From: Saprospiraceae bacterium
GTDB taxonomy: Bacteria; Bacteroidota; Bacteroidia; Chitinophagales; Saprospiraceae
Assembly (NCBI GenBank): GCA_016719615.1
Contig: JADJYQ010000005.1
Location: forward strand, 271,001 to 335,000
Reading direction: 5' to 3'
Length of the DNA stretch: 64,000 nucleotides
In this document: positions 1 through 7,468 of the stretch, piece after piece
Position numbering within the stretch: the first letter of the stretch is position 1
How the letters are laid out: each line of letters starts with the position of its first letter
Notes under the pieces: generated by a model
Told to the model about the DNA's origin: nothing
Seen by the model: only the letters and a program-made list of their open reading frames with translations
Database searches by the model: none
Position numbers and translations under genes: made by a program

Positions 1-334
1 TAAGTTCGTTTGTTTGATCGCCGGTATTTAGGGTTCCTGCAGGTTCAAACAACAGCACTGAAACTTCCTGCTCTGCTATCGGTCGGTGTTCGACGCCTTT
101 AGGCACAACGAGTATTTCATTTTCCCTGACCGATACTGTCCTGTCTCTGAATTCCATGGTAAAAGTTCCATTAATAACCATGAATAATTCATCTTCAAAA
201 TCGTGCTTATACCAGACAAAACTGCCTTTGAATTTTACGACTTTAACATGTTGACCATTGAGTTCGGCAACAATTCGAGGATTCCAGTGATCATCGAAAG
301 AGTTGAGTTTTTTTTGAAGGTTTATGACTTCCAT
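1..334 (-). CDS. cupin domain protein, C-terminus cut by window edge
   Basis: Reading the minus strand from an ATG at 334-332 gives an open frame to the window edge, at least 111 residues. It starts MEVINLQKKLNSFDDHW. A cupin core is visible: a Trp-Tyr-Lys-His-Asp segment followed by DELFMVINGTFTMEFRD, then ENEILVVPKGVEHRPIAEQE. That is the two-motif pattern of a small single-domain cupin with a likely metal site. Substrate and function cannot be told; many such proteins are annotated only as 'cupin domain-containing'. It is divergent from the FadN-like gene at 526, so the 335-525 interval probably carries both promoters. The plus-strand open frame over the same bases (203-397) has no recognisable features and is a shadow. 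Confidence 0.8.
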   Translation of the reverse strand, partial: MEVINLQKKLNSFDDHWNPRIVAELNGQHVKVVKFKGSFVWYKHDFEDELFMVINGTFTMEFRDRTVSVRENEILVVPKGVEHRPIAEQEVSVLLFEPAGTLNTGDQTNEL

Positions 335-437
335 TTTGAGAATATTCGTTTAATGTACGAACATAAGGATAAATTCGGAATGCATCGAAATGAATAATGG
401 CTTCAATTCTAATTATATTACTTATCGATAAAGACTA

Positions 438-445
438 TAATTTTG
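438..445 (+). promoter_or_regulatory. Bacteroidota minus-7 box upstream of the FadN-like gene
   Basis: TAATTTTG fits the TAnnTTTG minus-7 consensus of the Bacteroidota primary sigma factor. It lies inside the 5' extension of the long open frame that begins at 397, so transcription would start near 452. This argues that translation begins downstream, at the TTG at 526. A clear minus-33 TTG is not visible at the right spacing. Confidence 0.4.
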
Positions 446-525
446 AAAGTATAATAATTGTTGAGAGCGTTTTATCAAACAGTTCATTATTTGATACTAT
501 TTTTAGGCTTCTTAAATCAAATTCA

Positions 526-2892
526 TTGACGACATTTCGCATTCGTAAAATTGGGGTATTGGGTGCCGGTTTGATGGGTTCAGGGATAGCCTGCCATCTT
601 GCAGGGGCCGGGTATAAAGTCTTACTATTGGACAGGGCTTCCCCCGGTGCTGACAAAAACAAACTGGTAAACGAAAGTTTGAAATCTTGTTTATTATCAA
701 AACCTTCCCCTATTTATCGAAAAGATTTTACAGCGCGAATTGACACGGGAAACTTTGAAGATGATTTTCAAAAATTACAGACATGCGATTGGATCATTGA
801 GGCCATTGTAGAGGAGCTCACAGCTAAAATAGAATTGTACGAAAAAATTGAATCCGTTCGCCATCCCTATTCAATCATAAGCAGTAATACTTCCGGTTTG
901 CCAATTCACATGTTGACAAAAAAAAGAAGTGATGAATTTAAATCGCATTTTGTAGCTACTCATTTTTTTAATCCACCAAGGTACCTTCCATTGTTGGAGA
1001 TCATACCATGTGCAGAAACCAAATCCGAAGTCATAGAATTCATGATGGATTTCGGTTCCAGATTTTTGGGCAAACAAACGGTATTGTGTAAAGATCGTCC
1101 GGGATTTATTGCCAATAGGATTATTATACCTTATATGGTTTCCATTATGGAACTCTGCGAATCGCTTGGGCTTCCCATTTATATAGTGGATAAGCTAACG
1201 GGACCTGCTATGGGTCGCCCCAAATCCGGAACTTTCCGATTGGCAGATCTCGTTGGATTAGATACTTCAGCAATGGTATTTAAAGGCCTGAAAGAGCATT
1301 GCAGAGATGATATCATGTTGCATGAAATACATCAAGTTGCCGCTTTTGATTTTTTATTGCAACAAAAGTATTTTGGAGACAAATCGGGTAAAGGTTTTTA
1401 TGAAAAATTGAAAGAGAGAGATAAACAAGGAAAAAGTCAGATTCATGCCTTGAATTTGCAAACCTTAGTGTACGAGCCCCAACAAAATATATCATTGGAA
1501 AGTCTGCAGTTGTCTAAACAAATTGAAGATTTGCCCCGGAGATTGAAAACAGTTTTTTCGCTGGATGACCTTGGAGCACAATTGTTGAAAAAGAGTACAG
1601 CATTTTTATTTTCTTATTCCGCACAAAGGATTCCTGAAATTTCAGATACCATTTATGGAGTCGATCAGGCAATGTGCAGTGGCTTTGCCTGGGAGTTGGG
1701 TCCTTTCCAACTTTGGGATGTTTTGGGATTTCAGCAAGGGCTGAGTTTGATAAAGGAACATGGGTATGAAGTTCCGGAGTGGATAAATAGAATGAAGGAA
1801 CAAAATTTGAAGCGTTTTTATAACGATTCAATCCAAGGCTCTGAATGTTTAGATCCGGTACAATTGATCTATCATGTTATGCCAGGCTCAAATACAGATC
1901 TATTTTTTAGTATATCAAAAAAAGAAAAACAAATTTTTGAAAATGAAGAAATACAAATTTTAGATCTGGACGACGGAGTGTTATTTGTAAATTTTATCAG
2001 CAAAAATAATATCATTGGTGAAGGTATACTCCGCGGTATCCAACATGCCATTGAGATTGCTGAAAATCAGGGCTGGAAAGGAGTTGTTATCGGCAACACA
2101 TCTGAGCATTTTACTGTAGGAGCCAACCTCTTGTATATTGGTATGATGGCTTTTCAACAGGATTACCGACAACTTGATCATGCTGCAAAATTATTTCAGG
2201 AGACATCGATGCGTTGCAGGTATTCTGCGATACCCGTTGTCTGTGCATGCCAGGGATATACTTTTGGAGGTGGGGTAGAATTGCTCATGCATTGCGATGC
2301 GTCTGTAGCTTATGCTGAATCTTATATTGGATTGGTGGAAATGGGTGTGGGCATTTTGCCCTGTGGTGGAGGAACAAAGGAATTTGCAAGAAAACTCAGT
2401 CTCGAAATGAAAGAAGGCGAGGTACATATGCCTCAATTGATCCATAGATTTAAAACCATCGCAACAGCTGCTGTTTCAACTTCTGCCTACGAAGCCTTTG
2501 ACATGGGATATCTCGATGAGGCTCGTGATGGGGTGTGTATTCAAAAACGAACAAACGTTCGTAAGGCAAAGGATAAGGTATTACAACGCAGTGAAAATTA
2601 TGTGCAGCCCATAGAAACCGGAATTCATGTTTTGGGGCAAAGCGGCCTGGCGACTTTATATGTAGCCGCCAATTCCATGCTTCAAGCCGCTTATGCCAGC
2701 GAACACGATGTAAAAATAGCCCGCAAAATTGCTTATGTCCTGTGTGGTGGTGAATTAAGTGCTCCACAAAAAGTATCTGAGCAGTATTTGTTGGATCTGG
2801 AAAGAGAAGCGTTTCTGAGTTTATGTGCAGAACCTAAGACGCTGGAGCGAATACAGTATATGCTGGAGAACCGGAAGCCGTTGAGGAATTAG
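526..2892 (+). CDS. fadN: 3-hydroxyacyl-CoA dehydrogenase / enoyl-CoA hydratase, FadN-like
   Basis: This bifunctional beta-oxidation enzyme hydrates enoyl-CoA and oxidises 3-hydroxyacyl-CoA with NAD. The dehydrogenase comes first: a Rossmann motif GVLGAGLMGSG near residue 9, SSNTSGLPI, and the HFFNPP segment with the catalytic His near residue 145. A crotonase domain follows, with GGGVELLMHCD near 580 and LVEMGVGILPCGGG near 600 supplying the two catalytic Glu. This order (dehydrogenase, then hydratase) and length match the FadN type of Bacillus and Bacteroidota, not E. coli FadB. The frame stays open up to an ATG at 397, but that extension is hydrophobic, family-unlike and holds a promoter box. 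The TTG at 526 gives 788 residues, the usual FadN length. No thiolase or acyl-CoA dehydrogenase gene is adjacent in the window. Confidence 0.88.
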   Translation: MTTFRIRKIGVLGAGLMGSGIACHLAGAGYKVLLLDRASPGADKNKLVNESLKSCLLSKPSPIYRKDFTARIDTGNFEDDFQKLQTCDWIIEAIVEELTAKIELYEKIESVRHPYSIISSNTSGLPIHMLTKKRSDEFKSHFVATHFFNPPRYLPLLEIIPCAETKSEVIEFMMDFGSRFLGKQTVLCKDRPGFIANRIIIPYMVSIMELCESLGLPIYIVDKLTGPAMGRPKSGTFRLADLVGLDTSAMVFKGLKEHCRDDIMLHEIHQVAAFDFLLQQKYFGDKSGKGFYEKLKERDKQGKSQIHALNLQTLVYEPQQNISLESLQLSKQIEDLPRRLKTVFSLDDLGAQLLKKSTAFLFSYSAQRIPEISDTIYGVDQAMCSGFAWELGPFQLWDVLGFQQGLSLIKEHGYEVPEWINRMKEQNLKRFYNDSIQGSECLDPVQLIYHVMPGSNTDLFFSISKKEKQIFENEEIQILDLDDGVLFVNFISKNNIIGEGILRGIQHAIEIAENQGWKGVVIGNTSEHFTVGANLLYIGMMAFQQDYRQLDHAAKLFQETSMRCRYSAIPVVCACQGYTFGGGVELLMHCDASVAYAESYIGLVEMGVGILPCGGGTKEFARKLSLEMKEGEVHMPQLIHRFKTIATAAVSTSAYEAFDMGYLDEARDGVCIQKRTNVRKAKDKVLQRSENYVQPIETGIHVLGQSGLATLYVAANSMLQAAYASEHDVKIARKIAYVLCGGELSAPQKVSEQYLLDLEREAFLSLCAEPKTLERIQYMLENRKPLRN

Positions 2893-2894
2893 TT

Positions 2895-2930
2895 TTTTAG
2901 GCTAAAAGGCTAAAGGGAAAAGGTTTAAAG
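2895..2930. repeat. short dispersed repeat, TTTTAGGCTAAAGG type
   Basis: A purine-rich segment containing TTTTAGGCTAAAAGGC directly follows the FadN-like stop. A shorter direct copy is at about 3063-3080, and an inverted copy (CCCTTTAGCCTAAAAC) is at about 3668-3683. The copies bracket the broken four-helix-bundle gene at 3155-3514. The rest of the 2893-3751 gap shows nothing else recognisable. Confidence 0.6.
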
Positions 2931-3154
2931 GAAAAAATGGAATTAAATCTCAGCGTTGTCTTTATCCCGCTTTGAATATATCATTTGATATTTAACTTTA
3001 TGATGAAAGCGGAATGAAGATTAAGCACAGCAATAGTAAGCTTGAGTGCATGAGCAATTAGTATTTTAGGCTAAAGGGTTGAAGTGAAATAGATAGCAAA
3101 GGAGTTGCAAAAATGTTACCATGACTTTTCTTAATTCCTTGTCAAAGAATTATA

Positions 3155-3514
3155 TCACATTTTTTTTCTCAAACTTATTATCAGACTACCTAAGACTTTT
3201 GAAGCTTCATGGCATTTTCGAAGGTTGGTTTCAAATTCAGATGGAGTAACAAATTCCAAATTTATGGACAATTTGCATTGATATTGAAGTTCTTTCAATG
3301 ATCCATAAGCAATTTCCAAAAATCGCAAATAATCTTTTTGACTTTTTCTGCTGCAGCCTTCTACAATATTAGATGGTACGGACAGTGCCGCACGTCTTAT
3401 TTGTGCAGTTAATCCATAAATTTCTTCTTTTGGAAATTTTTTAGTGACCTGATATATTAGTATTACGATTTCGTGTGCTAATTAAAATGCTATTAATTTT
3501 TGGTGATCTCTCAT
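3155..3514 (-). pseudogene. four helix bundle protein (S23 rRNA intervening-sequence family), nonsense-interrupted
   Basis: Reading the minus strand from the ATG at 3514-3512, the frame runs to a TGA at 3157-3155 and would give about 119 residues. It begins MRDHQKLIAF, meets a single in-frame TAA at 3484-3482, then continues without a shift through LAHEIVILIYQVTKKFP, IRRAALSVPSNIVEGC and YLRFLEIAYGSLKELQYQ. This is the typical sequence of the short four-helix-bundle proteins (TIGR02436/S23 type) common in Bacteroidota. Family members normally have Glu where the stop is, so one GAA to TAA change explains it. Unlike the other broken genes here, the lesion is not a homopolymer length change. Function of the family is unclear; members are found inside 23S rRNA intervening sequences and as free genes. 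Confidence 0.8.
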
Positions 3515-3751
3515 AAATAGTTTTTTAAATTACATCTGTAAAATTATAAGACTTGATAAGAATTTGGTTATTAATGGAAATCGATCAAACAGCCAATTTT
3601 TTAAATGGGGGTATAAATTTATTGAACTGAGGAATTTGATTCAAAAACTTTTAACCTTTGACCTTTTCCCTTTAGCCTAAAACTTAATGTTATATTTTCC
3701 AAAAACTCCCCCAATCTCCTTATTTTTACCCTACACAACATCGCCTAGGTT

Positions 3752-5434
3752 ATGAAAACTGAATTTCTAACACCCGATTTATTTACGCAAACTGTTGCTA
3801 AAACGGCTAGTGTCAATGGGATTTCCTATGAGATTATTCCGGGGGAAACTATCCTGTCATTTGTACGTAGGCATTTTGACCAGCAGGCCATTCCCACACT
3901 TTGTGATGCGCCGAATCTGGAGCCATTCGGATCCTGCAGGGTCTGCAGTGTGGAAGTTTCGAGAGTTGGAGTGCCGGGAAAAAGAACAGTGGCATCCTGC
4001 CATACACCTGTTGATGAAGGGATGATCATTGAAACGGAGAGTGAGCCCATACAGAAATTGCGCAAAAACATCATGGAGCTGGTTTTGACAGATCATCCTC
4101 TGGATTGCCTGACTTGTGAGGTCAATGGAAATTGTGAATTGCAAGATGTTGCTGCAAGGGTGGGGATCCGAAAAGTGCGTTATCCTGAAGGAAAGAACCA
4201 TCTCGACCGGACAAAAGATAAAAGTCATCCTTATATGACTTCCGATCTTTCCAAATGCATCATGTGTTACCGTTGTGTGAGAGCCTGCGACGAGGTGCAG
4301 GGGCAACATGTTTTGTCGGTTATGGGAAGGGGATTCGACAGCCAGATTATCAAAGGTATGAACGAATCCTTTATGGAATCCGATTGTGTAAGCTGTGGTG
4401 CTTGTGCGCAGGCTTGTCCGACTTCCGCGATCTCAGATGTATTTCAGTCAAAATCATTGGTGGGCCAGGATAAAGTGAGAACCGTATGTACTTATTGTGG
4501 GGTAGGATGTAATCTGGAAGTAAGTGTAAAGAGTGGAAAAATTCTGAGTATTCAAGCCCCTTTTAATGCAGATGTAAACCAGGGACATACTTGTTTAAAG
4601 GGTCGCTATGCTTTTCGTTTTTACAATCATCCGGAACGCATTCACCATCCCATGATCCGCAAAAACGGAATACTCGAAAAAGTGAGCTGGGATGAAGCTT
4701 ACGATTTCATCGTGAATAAACTGAATGAAATTAAAAGCAATTTCGGTCCCGATGCAATCGGTGGAGTTTCTTCAGCGCGGTGTACGAATGAAGAAAATTA
4801 CTTGATGCAAAAATTCTTCAGAGCCGTTATCGGTACAAATAATATAGATGGTTGTGCAAGGGTCTGTCATTCACCAACAGCACTTGGCATGCAACGCACT
4901 TTTGGAACCGGAGCTGCTACGAATTCTGTGGAAGATTTAAAATTTACTTCTGCGATACTTGTGATTGGGGCAAATCCAACAGAAGGACATCCGGTAACGG
5001 GTGCAAAACTCAAGCAACATGCAATGAAGGGCAAAACCACAATCGTCATTGATCCTCGTCGTACCGAAATTGCTAAATATGCTACCATACATTTGCAATT
5101 GAGACCTGGTACCAACGTGGCAGTTCTCAATATGATGTTGTATTATATCATTAAAGAGGATTTAGTAAATAAAGATTTTATCGACACTCGAACTGAAGGT
5201 TTTGAAGATTTCAAAAACAATATTTTGAATTTGAATTTGGATTCATTGGAAGCTGTTTCCGGAGTGCCGCGCGAACAAGCCCGTCAAGCAGCCATTGCTT
5301 ATGCCAGTGCTCCTTTGGCGATGTCTTTTCATGGCTTGGGGGTAACAGAACATTACCAGGGAACTTATACTGTTATGTTGATTGCGGATCTGGCCATGAT
5401 TACCGGAAATATTGGCAAAAAGGTTGTGGGGTAA
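3752..5434 (+). CDS. fdhA: formate dehydrogenase alpha subunit, N-terminal part (frameshifted)
   Basis: The product resembles the molybdenum/tungsten formate dehydrogenase alpha subunit that oxidises formate to CO2. The iron-sulfur chain resembles FdsA/NuoG: a [2Fe-2S] site (C51, C62, C65, C83), a His-Cys3 site (H115, C119, C122, C128), two ferredoxin-type [4Fe-4S] sites (C169/172/175/179 and C212/215/218/222) and the [4Fe-4S] site of the molybdopterin domain (C246, C249, C253, C281). The catalytic residue is Cys, not Sec: RVCHSPT places C372 next to H373. The frame ends after GKKVVG because the A-run at 5417-5421 appears one base short. Adding one A restores GKKGCGVNPLRGQNN, the family sequence, and joins this to the downstream frame (916 residues in all). 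No fdhD, beta or gamma subunit gene lies nearby. Confidence 0.9.
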   Translation: MKTEFLTPDLFTQTVAKTASVNGISYEIIPGETILSFVRRHFDQQAIPTLCDAPNLEPFGSCRVCSVEVSRVGVPGKRTVASCHTPVDEGMIIETESEPIQKLRKNIMELVLTDHPLDCLTCEVNGNCELQDVAARVGIRKVRYPEGKNHLDRTKDKSHPYMTSDLSKCIMCYRCVRACDEVQGQHVLSVMGRGFDSQIIKGMNESFMESDCVSCGACAQACPTSAISDVFQSKSLVGQDKVRTVCTYCGVGCNLEVSVKSGKILSIQAPFNADVNQGHTCLKGRYAFRFYNHPERIHHPMIRKNGILEKVSWDEAYDFIVNKLNEIKSNFGPDAIGGVSSARCTNEENYLMQKFFRAVIGTNNIDGCARVCHSPTALGMQRTFGTGAATNSVEDLKFTSAILVIGANPTEGHPVTGAKLKQHAMKGKTTIVIDPRRTEIAKYATIHLQLRPGTNVAVLNMMLYYIIKEDLVNKDFIDTRTEGFEDFKNNILNLNLDSLEAVSGVPREQARQAAIAYASAPLAMSFHGLGVTEHYQGTYTVMLIADLAMITGNIGKKVVG

Positions 5435-5466
5435 ATCCATTAAGGGGCCAAAATAATGTACAGGGT

Positions 5467-6501
5467 ATGGCCGACATGGGTGTACAACCTTATCAGGGAG
5501 CGGGCTATTTGGACCTCACCTTACCGGAAGTAAAAGCAAAATACAGTGCATTTTACGGAGCTGATGTGCCATCTGAAATAGGACTCAAGATTCCTGAAAT
5601 GTACGACGCTGCTCTGGCAGGCCAGTTCAAAGCAATGTGGATCATGGGTGATGATCTGGCGCAATCTGATCCGAATACCCATAAAGTAGCGAAAGCCCTG
5701 GAAGCTTTAGATTTACTTATTGTCCAGGAAATTTTCATGACCGAGACCGCCAAGTTCGCACATGTAGTTTTACCAGGAGCATCGTTTCTAGAAAAAGAAG
5801 GAACCTTTACCAATGGTGAGCGCAGAATTCAAAAAGTTCAACAGGTTGTAAAACCGGTGGGCGAATCCAAAGCCGATGGGCAAATTATTGTTGACCTCAT
5901 GAATCGAATGGGATATGTACAGGCGGATTATCAGGCTAAAACTATGTTAGAAGAGATTTCACAGATAGTTCCATTTTTCGCAGGGGTAAAATGGGATGAA
6001 TTGGGAGAAAACGGAAAACAGTGGCCGGTATTGGCAGACGGTAGTGACACTAAAATCTTACATACGGATAGCTTTAAAAGAGGGAAAGGAAAATTTGAAT
6101 TCAGAGAATACGTGGAGTCTCCTGAAATCATGGAAAATTATAAAGAATATCCTTTCATACTTACAACCAATAGGGTTCTGGAACATTACAATGCGGGTAC
6201 AATGACTCGGCGTACCGGTAATGTAGAGATCATTAAAGAGGATGTAGTACTTATCAATCCTGCAGATGCCCAATTGTTTGACATCAAAAATGGTGATCCC
6301 GTTTCGATTGAATCTGCACGGGGAAAAATTACCATTCATGCCCATTTAACGGATGAAGTAAAGCAAGGTGTGATCAGCACGACCTTTCATTTTCCGGAGC
6401 TGTTTGTCAACATTGTCACCTCAGATATCAGCGACTCTATCGCAAAATGTCCGGAATATAAAGTAGTGTGTGTGAAGATTGGGAAAGAGGTAAATAGTTG
6501 A
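5467..6501 (+). CDS. fdhA: formate dehydrogenase alpha subunit, C-terminal part
   Basis: This frame continues the molybdopterin oxidoreductase domain of the preceding entry. The true continuation starts right after the A-run at 5417-5421; the ATG at 5467 is only the first Met in this frame. Visible features are the end of the molybdopterin-binding core (MWIMGDDLAQSDPN, VLPGASFLEKEGTFTNGERR) and the C-terminal molydopterin dinucleotide-binding domain (LTTNRVLEHYNAGTMTRRTG, INPADAQLFDIKNGDPVSI). All are in the expected order and spacing, so nothing besides the single base is missing. The gene is probably intact in the organism and split here by a homopolymer error. It is followed by a long non-coding stretch, so it looks monocistronic. 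Confidence 0.85.
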   Translation: MADMGVQPYQGAGYLDLTLPEVKAKYSAFYGADVPSEIGLKIPEMYDAALAGQFKAMWIMGDDLAQSDPNTHKVAKALEALDLLIVQEIFMTETAKFAHVVLPGASFLEKEGTFTNGERRIQKVQQVVKPVGESKADGQIIVDLMNRMGYVQADYQAKTMLEEISQIVPFFAGVKWDELGENGKQWPVLADGSDTKILHTDSFKRGKGKFEFREYVESPEIMENYKEYPFILTTNRVLEHYNAGTMTRRTGNVEIIKEDVVLINPADAQLFDIKNGDPVSIESARGKITIHAHLTDEVKQGVISTTFHFPELFVNIVTSDISDSIAKCPEYKVVCVKIGKEVNS

Positions 6502-6550
6502 AAGTTGATAGTTGTTAGATGATGGTTGATGATTATAGATTATAGAGATT

Positions 6551-6577
6551 ATTGATTATTGATTATTGATTATTGAT
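6551..6577. repeat. 7-bp microsatellite (ATTGATT)4
   Basis: Four head-to-tail copies of ATTGATT follow the formate dehydrogenase gene within a TTGATAGTTGTTAG-rich spacer. Similar TTGGTTGTTAGTTG spacers occur at 15.4-15.9 kb. No gene is seen here. Confidence 0.7.
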
Positions 6578-6823
6578 GTGAAACTAACAAACGTTAGTTA
6601 GTTGAATTTTAATCTTCTGCATCCATTTTATGCATTCAATCATGTAAACATTTTGAACCCTAAGATGTTGTTGCGTACCTACGGCACGCTGTGGTTTTTT
6701 TCAGCGAGTTTTTACCAATATGATGTCCCTACGGGACATCGATTTCAAACAGTCAAGTCATCAAACCATATCTCTGTCAGTAATTTTTAATGCGCGATTA
6801 AAAATGCGATTTCACAAATCAAT

Positions 6824-7056
6824 GCCGGCTTCAGCCGGATTTTAAACGCAATCTCCAAAAAATGCTCATTTGAAAACGAGTGCCCCAAAGACATAAAATG
6901 AATCGGAAACTATAAATAGGAATGGGTTTCAACCCATTCCGAATAAGGAATAAAACCCAGCCGGATTCAAAACCTGAATTCAAAAATCTCCCAAAGAAAC
7001 ACAAGCCAAAAAATAAAGAATGCGAAGAAAACAATAATTAGGAAAGTGCTTCAACC
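6824..7056. repeat. direct repeat, copy 1 (about 235 bp, 290-bp offset)
   Basis: This stretch is repeated at 7114-7349 with about 95% identity as judged by eye. It contains two hairpin-forming palindromes, GCCGGCTTCAGCCGG and AATGGGTTTCAACCCATT, and otherwise A-rich sequence with no convincing coding frame. The open frame 6831-7034 on the minus strand lies within the repeat and looks fortuitous. The 6502-7468 gap holds only this pair, the microsatellite and the palindrome at 6583-6598. Confidence 0.85.
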
Positions 7057-7113
7057 GATTCCTCCTGAACGCATCAAATAGATTTTATGTAAAACAAAAT
7101 ACCACAACCCAAA

Positions 7114-7349
7114 GCCGGCTTCAGCCGGATTTTAAACGCAATCTCCAAAAAATGCTCATTTGAAAACGAGTGCCCCAAGAACATAAAATGAACCGGAAAC
7201 TATAAATAGGAATGGGTTTCAACCCATTCCGAATAAGGAATAAAACCCAGCCGGATTCAGAAACCTGAATTCAAAAATCTCCCAAAGAAACACAAGCCAA
7301 AAAAAGAGGAATGCGTAGAAAGCAATCATTAGGAATGGGTTTCAACACA
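7114..7349. repeat. direct repeat, copy 2
   Basis: This is the second copy of the unit at 6824-7056. It carries the same CCGGCTTCAGCCGG and GGGTTTCAACCC hairpins and ends about 120 bp before pheT. Differences are scattered substitutions plus one inserted base. The arrangement suggests a non-coding tandem duplication of REP-like palindromic DNA. Confidence 0.85.
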
Positions 7350-7468
7350 TTCCCGTCAAGCAGTGTATTTTCTCCTCCTTGAAGCTTTTGCCAAATGCAC
7401 ATGGCCGGCCAATCCACACATCTTGTATTCTTCCGTCTTTTCCCTAACTTCGCAACTCAATTTAAGAT

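Noticed and set aside
203..397. Plus-strand 64-codon frame at the left edge
   Set aside because: The minus strand here encodes a clear cupin protein; the plus frame has no family features.
3752..5434. Selenocysteine formate dehydrogenase
   Set aside because: The active-site codon gives Cys in RVCHSPT; no in-frame TGA or SECIS-like hairpin is there.
5417..5480. Programmed -1 frameshift in formate dehydrogenase
   Set aside because: The A-run could allow slippage, but the family does not use it, there is no downstream stimulatory structure evident, and three other genes show homopolymer indels of both signs.
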